From the NCBI GenBank assembly GCA_030591195.1, contig JAUVBO010000030.1, positions 1-11,390 of the forward strand: a DNA stretch of 11,390 bases. Reading direction: 5' to 3'. Source of the DNA: Pseudomonadota bacterium (GTDB lineage Bacteria; Myxococcota; Polyangia; GCA-2747355; JACKDQ01). The notes under the pieces are model-generated. The model made no database searches. It was not told the DNA's origin and saw only the letters and a program-made list of their open reading frames with translations. Both the position numbers and the translations under genes were made by a program. Positions 1 through 6,702 of the stretch are shown piece after piece (position 1 is the first letter of the stretch; every line of letters starts with the position of its first letter).

Positions 1-153
1 CCCGGCGTCTACGGGCTGGCGCAGCAGGGCGTCGAGGACGACACCGTCACCCGCCGCATCGGCCGGGCTCGGGCCACCGTGCAGCGTTGCGCTGCAGCCG
101 CCGGTGAGGATCGGCAAGCAGACAGCGAGCAGTCCGAGGAGCAGACGAGGCAT
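1..153 (-). CDS. Lipoprotein, 5' part only (runs off the left edge)
   Basis: The first 51 codons of a minus-strand gene begin at the ATG at 153. A GGAG ribosome binding site (complement of 161-164) lies 7 nt upstream, which fixes the start. The product opens with a basic n-region (MPR), a Leu/Val-rich core and the lipobox LTGGC with the Cys at residue 20, so it should be exported and lipid-anchored. The residues after the Cys are Ala/Gly/Asp-rich (PSPADAAGDG, then VVLDALL), the kind of flexible linker seen after the lipobox in the lipoproteins at 2090 and 9816. The functional domain lies outside the window, so no function can be given. The uninterrupted frame, the signal sequence and the ribosome binding site together make the call fairly safe. 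Confidence 0.75.
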   Translation of the reverse strand, partial: MPRLLLGLLAVCLPILTGGCSATLHGGPSPADAAGDGVVLDALLRQPVDAG

Positions 154-219
154 GATATGGCTCCGTGGCTGCGCCGGGGCAAAGGTCGCGGGCCTGACCG
201 GGAAAACCTCGCGAGGAGC

Positions 220-351
220 TCAGAGAGCGCGGACCCGCCGCGCCATTTCCGACATCTCGCCGGTCAGTCGACCGAGCTGGACCGCCAGGCCGATCCACCA
301 GATCCAGCGCCAGCTCGGAGGGATGTCACGGTAGTGCTCTGTGGCCTTCAT
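220..351 (-). CDS. Possible 43-codon small membrane-type ORF (doubtful)
   Basis: An ATG at 351 opens a 43-residue frame ending in TGA at 220-222, on the same strand as the left-edge lipoprotein and 66 nt before it. The third codon positions are strongly G/C, as in real genes of this window. The protein has a Trp-rich hydrophobic stretch (PPSWRWIWWIGLAVQLG, about residues 12-28) that could be one membrane segment, followed by a basic end. Against it, no Shine-Dalgarno sequence precedes the ATG, and the frame stays open upstream without a better start. It could be chance in GC-rich DNA. Confidence 0.2.
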   Translation of the reverse strand: MKATEHYRDIPPSWRWIWWIGLAVQLGRLTGEMSEMARRVRAL

Positions 352-420
352 GCTGCCGAAATATGCAAGGCGCAGGCCACCGCCGCGGCGACGCGGGTGG
401 TGAGATTTCCGCGGGATGGT

Positions 421-444
421 CGCATCAGCCCATTGGGCGATGCG
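421..444. repeat. Strong hairpin in the intergenic region
   Basis: CGCATC (421-426) pairs with GATGCG (439-444), and GCCC (428-431) pairs with GGGC (435-438). This leaves a single bulged A at 427 and an ATT loop. The 10-bp stem has no T run on either side, so it does not look like a standard intrinsic terminator. It could be an operator palindrome or a structured leader element. Confidence 0.45.
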
Positions 445-617
445 GGTCAAGAATCGTACGGACCGTCCAAAGATTGGGCGGGAGGGCGCCCCGGGCACGC
501 TGATCTCCCGCCGGGGACTCATGGGAGGGGGGCAGGGTGCTGGCGGCGCTTAGTTCCTGTCTGCCGATCCAGGCATCATTCTTGTAGCCCCCGAATATCA
601 CCTGGGGCCTTTCGTTG

Positions 618-623
618 TATGAT
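618..623 (+). promoter_or_regulatory. Possible -10 box for the Cys-rich lipoprotein operon
   Basis: TATGAT matches the sigma-70 -10 consensus at 5 of 6 positions and lies 24 nt before the ATG at 648. That would give a short leader containing the GGAGG ribosome binding site (636-640). No convincing -35 box is found 16-18 nt upstream, so this is weak. Confidence 0.22.
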
Positions 624-647
624 CGGATCCCAGACGGAGGCAGGGCG

Positions 648-2099
648 ATGGCGATGTCCAAATTTTGCACACTAGGGCTGGCGGTCACGCTCGCGCTCTT
701 CGGGCTGCACGCGGGCTGCGCCGGGAGCATCACCCCGTGCACGCCCGGCTCTGGATCGTGTCCCACGGGCCAGGTCTGCGACGACAGCCTCAAGCGCTGC
801 GTGCCGGACATCCAGCGGCCGCCGGACTACGGCATCCGCGATCTGACGGCCGTGCCCGAGAGCGGCGTCTGCCCGGTGGCGGTGCCCGATCGCTGCGGCA
901 CCGTCTGCGTCGACCTGACCGCCGATCGCGACCACTGCGGCGCCTGCGACAAGGCCTGCGGCCCCAGCGCGGTCTGCGTCGGGGGCAGCTGCGAGTGCGA
1001 CGAGGGCTGGTCCGACTGCAACAACGACAGCACCGACGGCTGCGAGTGCGCCGGGGACTGTGACGGCAGCTCGTGCCAGCAGGCTGGCCTCTGCTCCGAG
1101 ACCTCCGCCCACTCCTGCGGCGACGCTGCCCACTACTGTAGCGCCGGCGCGTGCGTCGCCTGCCCGGCGGGCAAGCAGAACTGCGACGGCACCGGCAGCT
1201 GCGAGTGCTCCGCCGGCTGCGCGGGCTCGTCCTGCGCGGCGGGCGATCCCTGCGCCGGCGTCAGCTGCGGCGCCAACGAGGAGTGCGTCAGCGGCACCTG
1301 CCAGTGCGAGGCCCCGGCGGTCCCGTGCAACGGCGCCTGCGTCAACCTCGGCACCACCGACAACTGCAAGGCCTGTGGCGACCAGTGCGGCGACCACGCT
1401 GTGTGCGCCGCGGCGGGATGCAAGTGCAGCGCCGACTGGATCGACTGCGACGGTAACGGCAGCTGCGAGTGCTCGGCCAACCCGGCGGCGCTCGAGCAGT
1501 GCTGCGACAACCAGTGCGTCTCGCTGTCGACCGCCGACCACTGCATCAACTGCAACGCCTGTGGCGCCCACGCCTACTGCGACTTTCCGGTCGGCTGCAA
1601 GTGCACCTCGGGCTGGACCGACTGCGACGGCAACGGCAGCTGCGAGTGCAGCACCAACCCCGCGGCGCTCGAAAAGTGCTGCGACAACCAGTGCGTCTCG
1701 CTGAGCACCTACGACCACTGCATCGGCTGCGCTGGCTGCGGCTCTCACGCCTACTGCGACTTTCCGGCGGGCTGCAAGTGCAGCTCGGGCTGGACCGACT
1801 GCGACGGCAACGGCAGCTGCGAGTGCAACACCGGCTCGGGCATGGACAAGTGCTGCAGCGGCTCCTGCGTCTCGCTCGGCACCGACGCCCACTGCACCAG
1901 CTGCACGGCCTGCACCTCGAGGCAGTACTGCGACTTCCCGGCGGGCTGCAAGTGCAAGTCGGCCTACACCAACTGCTCGGGGTCGTGCGTCGTCCTCGAC
2001 GACGACCTCAGCAACTGTGGCGCTTGCGGCAAGGTGTGCACCTGTCCGGTCGGCCAGTGTTGTCCCGTCTGCATCATGGGCGACTGCGGATGCATGTGA
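648..2099 (+). CDS. Extremely Cys-rich repeat lipoprotein
   Basis: A 483-residue protein. GGAGG at 636-640 sits 7 nt before the ATG at 648, so I prefer this start to the upstream TTG at 615 or the ATG at 654. Residues 1-24 form a signal sequence ending in LHAGC, a lipobox-like site with an unusual His at -3. By hand count about 90 residues, near 19 percent, are Cys. Short elements such as C-x3-CV(D/N)L-x-T-x-D-x-C recur from about residue 83. From residue 258 there are three long units of 58-59 residues with near-constant landmarks (CKC, DCDGNGSCEC, KCC, CVSL, YCDFP), and the last degenerates into a double-Cys C-terminus. Similar Cys-repeat elements are known from predicted secreted myxobacterial proteins. 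The likely form is a disulfide-stabilised rod or a metal-binding surface protein; no enzyme motif is visible. It overlaps the next gene, suggesting co-translation. Confidence 0.88.
   Translation: MAMSKFCTLGLAVTLALFGLHAGCAGSITPCTPGSGSCPTGQVCDDSLKRCVPDIQRPPDYGIRDLTAVPESGVCPVAVPDRCGTVCVDLTADRDHCGACDKACGPSAVCVGGSCECDEGWSDCNNDSTDGCECAGDCDGSSCQQAGLCSETSAHSCGDAAHYCSAGACVACPAGKQNCDGTGSCECSAGCAGSSCAAGDPCAGVSCGANEECVSGTCQCEAPAVPCNGACVNLGTTDNCKACGDQCGDHAVCAAAGCKCSADWIDCDGNGSCECSANPAALEQCCDNQCVSLSTADHCINCNACGAHAYCDFPVGCKCTSGWTDCDGNGSCECSTNPAALEKCCDNQCVSLSTYDHCIGCAGCGSHAYCDFPAGCKCSSGWTDCDGNGSCECNTGSGMDKCCSGSCVSLGTDAHCTSCTACTSRQYCDFPAGCKCKSAYTNCSGSCVVLDDDLSNCGACGKVCTCPVGQCCPVCIMGDCGCM
1419..1946 (+). repeat. 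Three tandem coding repeats of 177, 177 and 174 bp
   Basis: Units start at 1419, 1596 and 1773, each at the TGC-AAG-TGC triplet encoding CKC, and a fourth, truncated unit starts at 1947. The first two units are very similar at DNA level (for example CTGCGACAACCAGTGCGTCT occurs in both). The third has a variant middle (NTGSGMDKCC in place of NPAALEKCC). The high nucleotide identity indicates fairly recent in-frame duplication. Confidence 0.85.
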
Positions 2100-3940
2100 G
2101 CCGCGGGGCGCTGGCTCGAGCGGCGCTGGTCGTGACCTGCGGCCTCTTGGGGTGCCAGGCGGAGATCAGCTCCATCGGCGCACCCGATGGATTCGTGATC
2201 GATGGCCGAGCCTCGGATGTCGCTGCCGCCGATGGCGGGGGCGGCGAGCGTGACGCTGGCGGCGATGCCGGTCCGCCGGCTTGCGTGCCCACGGCCGAGC
2301 AGTGCAACGGCGTGGACGACGACTGCGATGGCACGGTGGACGAGGGCTGCGCCTGCAGCAGCGGCGAGAGTCGCCCCTGCGGCAGCGACGTGGGTCAGTG
2401 CGCACAGGGCACCCAGGGATGCAGCGACGGCAAGTGGGGTGACTGCACCGGCGCCGTCGGCCCCGTCGACGAGACCTGCAACAACCTCGACGACGACTGT
2501 AGCGGCAAGATCGACGATGGTCTGAGCCGCCCCTGTGGCACCAACACCGGGGTCTGCAACCAGGGCACCCAGTCCTGCGCGGCGGGCAAGTGGGGCGCCT
2601 GCTCGGACGTCAAGCCCAGCGCCGAGGTCTGCGACGGCAAGGACAACGACTGCGACGGCAAGGTCGACGACGGCCTGGCCCAGGACAAGGGCACCTTCGC
2701 TGGCTGCGCCAACTACCGCGCGCTGATCAGCAAGGCGATCAGCATCTTCGACAGCGACCAGGCAACTGGCAACCTCGGCTACCGCTGGACGTCGTCGGCG
2801 CGCGAGGATGGCGGCGACCAGGCGGCCCACGGCCTGCTGGCCCGGACCGAGCTCCTGCTGTCGACCAAGGGTGTGCCGCTCGACGCGGGCGTGCGCCAGG
2901 CGATCTTCGATCAGGCGATCGAGCAGGCCGACGGCTTCGCGCTCTGGGACGTGGGCGGGGCCAAGGCCAAGGCGGTGCGGACCGCCGCTGGGGTGACCCA
3001 CTCGTGGCGTGGCTGGTGGGGAGGCAGCGCCAACCCGATGGTCGTGCAGTACTACACCGGGCCGATCCTGCTCGGCCTCGAGCTGCTATCGTGGGCGATC
3101 TACCAGGAGGGCAGCCTCGGCGCCAGCTACGCGGCCAAGGCCGACGGCTACCACGCGCGGGTGGGCCAGGTGATCGACCACTGGATCGACACCAACGGGT
3201 CGCACTTCAAGTCCAAGAGCTCGGCGATCGCCGGCATCACCAAGGAGAACTGGGTCTGCATGGAGGAGCCGAGCGCGTCGTGCACGCTCGACAGCGGCGC
3301 CCGGGCGGTGAAGTGGAACAAGACGGCCTTCTTCTGGCGCGCGGTGGGCGTCTGGAACGACGTCGACAACCAGTACCAGAGCAGCACGACGACGTACCGT
3401 CGGATCCGCACCGTACGCTACGTGCGGTGGATGAAGGAGGACATGCTGGTGACCTCTGCGCCGTGGGGCGACACCAAGCCCTACGTCTGGCACTCGTGGG
3501 CCGACGCGCCGAGCTCGTACCCCTACATCGAGGACGCGTCCCACGGTGCCTGGGACGCGGGGCTGATGGCCGAGGCCTGGCGCGGCGGCTGGAAGGACGA
3601 GGGCGGCGGGGCGGTGATGGGGCCGGGCAGCGCGACCCGCTTCCGGCACACGTACATGGACAACCTCGCGATCCCCGGCGACCCCTGCGTCGGCATGTTC
3701 ACCGACGGGTCCCAGCAGATCCCTGGCCACAAGTACGAGGGGCTCGAGCTGATCCCGGGCCGGCGCCGCGCCCTGACCGAGTGGATCCCGATGGCCAACA
3801 AGGACGTCGCGTACCTCGAGGAGCTCTACGAGGACCTGACCGGGGTCTGCGACGGCAACAACCCCCTGGCCAGCACCCGCCACATGGCGCTGGGATACGC
3901 TCGCTTCGTCGCCGAGATCCGCAAGATTCGCGGCGAGTGA
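2090..3940 (+). CDS. Lipoprotein with MopE-type metal-binding motifs and a helix-rich C-terminal domain
   Basis: A 616-residue protein from the ATG at 2090. A GTG at 2096 overlapping the previous stop is an alternative (614 residues). Either start overlaps the upstream gene, so translational coupling is likely. Residues 1-22 form a signal sequence with the lipobox LLGC. Residues 30-65 are an Asp/Gly/Ala linker. Residues 66-196 carry three motifs of the Cu-binding MopE type (Pfam PF11617, named from memory): CNGVDDDCDGTVDEG, CNNLDDDCSGKIDDG and CDGKDNDCDGKVDDG, separated by PCG-x-C-x-G-x-C modules. Residues 205-616 form a Trp- and Tyr-rich, mostly helical region with WRGWWGG (306-312), HSWADAP (468-474) and EDASHGAWDAG (481-491). 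This pattern recalls alpha/alpha-toroid polysaccharide lyases or hydrolases, but I cannot assign a family or catalytic residues. It is probably a surface-anchored carbohydrate-active or binding protein; that is inference. Confidence 0.87.
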   Translation: MHVSRGALARAALVVTCGLLGCQAEISSIGAPDGFVIDGRASDVAAADGGGGERDAGGDAGPPACVPTAEQCNGVDDDCDGTVDEGCACSSGESRPCGSDVGQCAQGTQGCSDGKWGDCTGAVGPVDETCNNLDDDCSGKIDDGLSRPCGTNTGVCNQGTQSCAAGKWGACSDVKPSAEVCDGKDNDCDGKVDDGLAQDKGTFAGCANYRALISKAISIFDSDQATGNLGYRWTSSAREDGGDQAAHGLLARTELLLSTKGVPLDAGVRQAIFDQAIEQADGFALWDVGGAKAKAVRTAAGVTHSWRGWWGGSANPMVVQYYTGPILLGLELLSWAIYQEGSLGASYAAKADGYHARVGQVIDHWIDTNGSHFKSKSSAIAGITKENWVCMEEPSASCTLDSGARAVKWNKTAFFWRAVGVWNDVDNQYQSSTTTYRRIRTVRYVRWMKEDMLVTSAPWGDTKPYVWHSWADAPSSYPYIEDASHGAWDAGLMAEAWRGGWKDEGGGAVMGPGSATRFRHTYMDNLAIPGDPCVGMFTDGSQQIPGHKYEGLELIPGRRRALTEWIPMANKDVAYLEELYEDLTGVCDGNNPLASTRHMALGYARFVAEIRKIRGE

Positions 3941-3967
3941 TTGGACCAACAGCAGCCCGGCTGGACC

Positions 3968-3988
3968 TCGGCGCTCGCCGAGCGCTGA
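3968..3988 (+). terminator. Hairpin after the lipoprotein operon
   Basis: TCGGCGCTC pairs with GAGCGCTGA across a GCC loop (9 bp, one G-T wobble), starting 27 nt after the stop at 3940. No T run follows directly. It may protect the mRNA 3' end or work with the second hairpin and T run at 4024-4056. Confidence 0.35.
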
Positions 3989-4023
3989 CCTCACCGATTT
4001 CGAGACCCGACCGTTGGTTTCTG

Positions 4024-4056
4024 GACGCCCCATTCCCCAGGGGTCTCCGATTTTTT
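4024..4056 (+). terminator. Possible intrinsic terminator with a T6 run
   Basis: CCCC (4028-4031) pairs with GGGG (4040-4043), extended by GA/TC across a 2-nt bulge. Five bases later comes TTTTTT (4051-4056). The stem is short, but a T6 tract is rare in this GC-rich window and it lies between two same-strand genes, where separation of transcription is expected. Confidence 0.38.
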
Positions 4057-4120
4057 CAAATAGTTACAAGGGATTACATTTTGGAACGGTGTTTGCTAAA
4101 TCCGGCGTGTTCGGTGAATT
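4051..4120 (+). promoter_or_regulatory. AT-rich promoter region of the secreted HhH protein
   Basis: This is the most AT-rich stretch in the window, ending about 20 bp before the start at 4142. It has a TTACA direct repeat at 4064 and 4074, spaced one helical turn apart, and a TTGCTA (4093-4098) / TGAATT (4115-4120) pair with 16 bp between them as a weak sigma-70 candidate. The exact promoter cannot be fixed by eye. Confidence 0.35.
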
Positions 4121-4141
4121 CTGGCCAGCGGGAGGCTGCAA

Positions 4142-4936
4142 ATGGCTTGCACAACGCGGACAACGGGATGGATCGTAGCAATTTCAATGTCTTGTGCTTG
4201 CCTGGCCGGCACGGCTCACGCCAACCTCGCGAAGTTCAGGGTCACCGGGGCAGTGATCCAGCCGGGGGCCAAGCAGGCCAAGGTGTCAATTGCCTGGGAG
4301 TATCAAACGTCGAACTCCGGTTATAACGGCAAGGGCGTGCAATTCTTCCTGCACGACAAGCTGCCAGGCTACAACTACGGCAACAAGGGCACCCCGATCA
4401 AGGGGACCGTCGACATGAAGAACGGCCGGGGCATGTCGTCGCTGTTGGTCGATCTGCCCGCCGGCGCCCAGGCCGGAAAGTCGATGGTGCTCACCGGGTT
4501 CTGGCCGAGCACCAATCACAAGTGGGGCACTGACAAGGACCGCCCCGGAGGCCAGTTCAAGCTCCAGGGTGCGGCGTCCGGCACCGCCAAGGCGCCGAAG
4601 AAGGCGCCGGTGCTTCACAGCATCAACATCAACAGCGCCACGGCCACCGAGCTGGCGGCGATCCCCGGCATCGGCGCGAGCAAGGCCCGGGCGATCGTCG
4701 ACTACCGGACGGCCAAGCGCCTGACCTTCAGCAACGCCGGCCAGCTGACCAGGGTGCCCGGGATCAAGCAGGGCCTGGCCGGCAAGATGGCGCCGCACAT
4801 CAAGTTCGACGGCAAGACCCAGCTGGCCCAGCAGAACTCGGCCTTCGGTCGGCGTCGCGCGCTCCGGACCGGCTTCGGTGGCCAGGCCCGGCGCTTCTCC
4901 TTCCGGCGTGCACCGCGGCTCCGCTTGCGCCGCTGA
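4142..4936 (+). CDS. Secreted protein with ComEA-like helix-hairpin-helix domain and Arg-rich tail
   Basis: A 264-residue protein; GGAGG at 4131-4135 lies 6 nt before the ATG. Residues 1-27 form a cleavable signal peptide ending AHA before NLAKF, with no lipobox, so the product is periplasmic or released. Residues about 28-145 look beta-rich, with alternating hydrophobic strands (KFRVTGAVI, KVSIAWEY, VQFFLHDKL). I do not recognise the family, though an Ig-like or carbohydrate-binding fold is possible. Residues 160-222 match the ComEA-type helix-hairpin-helix domain (ININSATATELAAIPGIG, then a YR-containing helix, then QLTRVPGI); such domains bind double-stranded DNA without sequence specificity. 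The second hairpin has GIK where GIG is usual. Residues 236-264 contain 12 Arg in a low-complexity tail. ComEA captures DNA during natural transformation, but this protein has a different N-terminus and the DNA role is inferred. Confidence 0.87.
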   Translation: MACTTRTTGWIVAISMSCACLAGTAHANLAKFRVTGAVIQPGAKQAKVSIAWEYQTSNSGYNGKGVQFFLHDKLPGYNYGNKGTPIKGTVDMKNGRGMSSLLVDLPAGAQAGKSMVLTGFWPSTNHKWGTDKDRPGGQFKLQGAASGTAKAPKKAPVLHSININSATATELAAIPGIGASKARAIVDYRTAKRLTFSNAGQLTRVPGIKQGLAGKMAPHIKFDGKTQLAQQNSAFGRRRALRTGFGGQARRFSFRRAPRLRLRR

Positions 4937-4971
4937 CCCGCTCAGAATCGCGACCCACCGTGTCCGCCGAC

Positions 4972-4998
4972 CCGGATCCCCAACCAGGGTGGATCCGG
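4972..4998. terminator. Inverted repeat downstream of the HhH protein gene
   Basis: CCGGATCC (4972-4979) and GGATCCGG (4991-4998) form a perfect 8-bp stem with an 11-nt loop, 36 nt after the stop. A second small stem follows (AGCCG 5000-5004 with CGGCT 5010-5014). No T run is present, so it is at best a weak terminator or an mRNA-stabilising structure. Confidence 0.3.
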
Positions 4999-5038
4999 TA
5001 GCCGGCTCTCGGCTCGTGGGGTAGCCAGGTCCCGCCAC

Positions 5039-5055
5039 GATATTACTTGGATATC
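5039..5055. promoter_or_regulatory. AT-rich inverted repeat ahead of the Cys-rich lipoprotein
   Basis: GATAT (5039-5043) and ATATC (5051-5055) form a short inverted repeat in the only AT-rich spot of this gap, about 70 bp before the ATG at 5122. It could be part of a promoter or operator, but no clear -35/-10 pair is present. Confidence 0.2.
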
Positions 5056-5121
5056 AGGCCAACCAGCGTGGCACGCGGCATGCAACATCTGCCAGCTCGG
5101 ACTGTTTCATGCGGAGGTACC

Positions 5122-6678
5122 ATGAAGTCTATTTTGGCGAGGGTTTTGGTTTGCGCTTGTGTGGGCCTCTGGACGTTGAGTGCCGGCTGCGGCGACGAGG
5201 GCGTCCCGATCCTTGACTCGGCTTGTGTCGACGGCACCACGCGAGCCTGTCACCCGAGCGGAGGCCCCGCTGGCGAGCAAAGCTGCGTCGGGGGGGTCTG
5301 GGGCGCTTGTCAGAGCAGCTCGGTGTGCACGGAGGGCGCGACCCTCGGCTGCACCCAGGCCAACGGTGCGGCCGGGCAGAAGGTCTGCAACGCCGGGGTC
5401 TGGGGCGCTTGCCAGAGCACCGCGGCGCCGTGCACGGAGGGCGCGACCCTCGCCTGCACCCAGGCCAACGGTGCGGCCGGGCAGAAGGTCTGCAACGCGG
5501 GGCTCTGGACCGCCTGTGGTCCGATCCCCGGACAGTGCGAGGACGGCACCTTCAAGCAGTGCCTCACCGTTGACAGCAAGGACGGGACGCAGAAATGCGA
5601 GGCCGGCAGCTGGAGCCCCTGCACCGCTGACAACCCGCCCGCGTGCCAGGACGGTGACAAGCAAGCCTGCACCAGCGTCTGTGGCGTCGGCTCCGAGATC
5701 TGTGTTGGTGGCGCCTGGCAGAACTGCGACGCGCCCAAGCCGGCCCAGGAGGTCTGCGACGGTTTCGACAACAACTGCGACGGTCAGGTGGACGAGGTCT
5801 GCGGCTGCGTCCACGGCCAGTGCGAGGTCTGCTATACCGGCCCCGAGCCGACGCTCAACGTCGGCACCTGCAAGGTCGGTCAGCGCTGCTGCAACCAGGG
5901 GCAGTGGGCGCCATGCACCGGCCAGGTGCTGCCCGCGGCGAAGGACGACTGCGCGGACAACCTCGACAACGACTGCGACGGCACGGTCAACAATGGCTGC
6001 GTCTGTATCGCCGGCCAGCAGCAGAGCTGCGGGACCAACACCGGCGAGTGTGTCGTCGGCAAGCAGACCTGCCTGCTGTTCAACGGCCAGCCCCAGTGGG
6101 GCGCCTGCGTCGGCGGGGTGATGCCGGTCGCCGAGGCGCCGATCGGTTGCGACGGCAAGGACAACGACTGCGACGGCGTGGTCGACAACGGCATGACGCC
6201 CGACGCCGAGGAGGTCAACGACACCTGCAACCAGGCGCGGCACAAGGTGGTCGAAGACGATGGAACGACGGTGACGGTCGGCGCGACGATCTACCCGAGC
6301 GGCGACATCGACTACTACCGGATCTCGATGAACGAGGTGACCGCGATCCTCTACCCCGACCCGTGCAACCCGATCTGCTTCCCGCCGTTCTGCGACCCGA
6401 GCGAGCAGTGTCTCTACCTCGAGGTGGAGATGGTCCAGCCCACGGGCGCGACCTACGAGGCGACGATGCTCACCGGCTCGTGCAGCAGCCCGTCCCAGAG
6501 CTTCGCCACCACCTCGAAGCAGACCCTGCGGTGGGACGGCATCTGCAACCTCGACGACTCCCGGGACGTCTGGCTCAAGGTGGCGCCGAAGGCCGGATCG
6601 TTTCCGGCGTGGTCCTGCGCGACCTACCAGGTCAAGCTGCGGCTGACCAAGGAGAACCAGCCGTGCCCCGCGTCCTGA
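5122..6678 (+). CDS. Cys-rich repeat lipoprotein with MopE-type motifs and possible PPC-like domain
   Basis: A 518-residue protein. GGAGG (5113-5117) stands 4 nt before the ATG at 5122, and the next residues form a signal sequence with the lipobox LSAGC (Cys 23), so the longer frame from 5047 is rejected. Residues 35-211 hold five units of about 35 residues (pattern C-x-DG/EG-x-C-x-G-x-C-x-GxW-x-C), two of them nearly identical. Three MopE-type motifs follow: CDGFDNNCDGQVDE (212), CADNLDNDCDGTVNNG (277) and CDGKDNDCDGVVDNG (343). Residues 361-510 open with EEVNDTCNQA and contain GATIYPSGDIDYYRI, which resembles bacterial pre-peptidase C-terminal domains (EPNDT...GDxDxY), a beta-sandwich common on secreted proteins. 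The likely form is a surface-anchored, metal-binding, disulfide-rich protein of unknown role. It shares the MopE-type architecture with the protein at 2090, and no operon partner is evident. Confidence 0.87.
   Translation: MKSILARVLVCACVGLWTLSAGCGDEGVPILDSACVDGTTRACHPSGGPAGEQSCVGGVWGACQSSSVCTEGATLGCTQANGAAGQKVCNAGVWGACQSTAAPCTEGATLACTQANGAAGQKVCNAGLWTACGPIPGQCEDGTFKQCLTVDSKDGTQKCEAGSWSPCTADNPPACQDGDKQACTSVCGVGSEICVGGAWQNCDAPKPAQEVCDGFDNNCDGQVDEVCGCVHGQCEVCYTGPEPTLNVGTCKVGQRCCNQGQWAPCTGQVLPAAKDDCADNLDNDCDGTVNNGCVCIAGQQQSCGTNTGECVVGKQTCLLFNGQPQWGACVGGVMPVAEAPIGCDGKDNDCDGVVDNGMTPDAEEVNDTCNQARHKVVEDDGTTVTVGATIYPSGDIDYYRISMNEVTAILYPDPCNPICFPPFCDPSEQCLYLEVEMVQPTGATYEATMLTGSCSSPSQSFATTSKQTLRWDGICNLDDSRDVWLKVAPKAGSFPAWSCATYQVKLRLTKENQPCPAS
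5224..5754 (+). repeat. Five tandem ~35-codon coding repeats, two nearly identical
   Basis: Units start near 5224, 5326, 5431, 5536 and 5644. The pair at 5326 and 5431 has a period of exactly 105 bp and is almost identical over the first ~75 bases (the first difference is ctcgg versus ctcgc). The flanking units share only the Cys/Gly/Trp framework, so this pair is a recent duplication in an older array. Confidence 0.8.
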
Positions 6679-6702
6679 GGACCCGCGGCTGAGGAAGACC
6701 CT

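Larger units (their letters stand above)
154..647. other. Divergent intergenic region, 494 bp
   Basis: This lies between the minus-strand lipoprotein starting at 153 and the plus-strand lipoprotein starting at 648, so both promoters should be here. I see one strong hairpin (421-444), a -10-like TATGAT at 618-623, and one doubtful minus-strand ORF (220-351). Nothing resembles a tRNA, a known riboswitch or an insertion sequence. Longer open frames here lack ribosome binding sites and protein-like composition. Confidence 0.6.

Noticed and set aside
672..1892. Long minus-strand open frame opposite the Cys-rich lipoprotein
   Set aside because: Ala/Val/Gly low-complexity translation caused by the repeated TGC/GAC codons on the other strand; no start signal.
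1419..1946. Direct repeats as a CRISPR array
   Set aside because: The repeats are 174-177 bp, contiguous without spacers, and in frame inside a coding gene.
2590..4326. Long plus-strand frame spanning the helix-rich lipoprotein and the next gap
   Set aside because: Arg/Gln/Gly/Pro-rich out-of-frame translation of the real gene that crosses its stop and a probable terminator.
5290..5296. G7 run in the Cys-rich lipoprotein gene as a phase-variation tract
   Set aside because: Seven bases in very GC-rich DNA is close to expectation and the tract is not at a typical switch position; the C9 at 9983 is the better candidate.
6669..6687. Hairpin across the stop codon at 6676-6678 as a bidirectional terminator
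   Set aside because: GTCC/GGAC gives only 4 bp before a 2-nt bulge and no T run follows on either strand.
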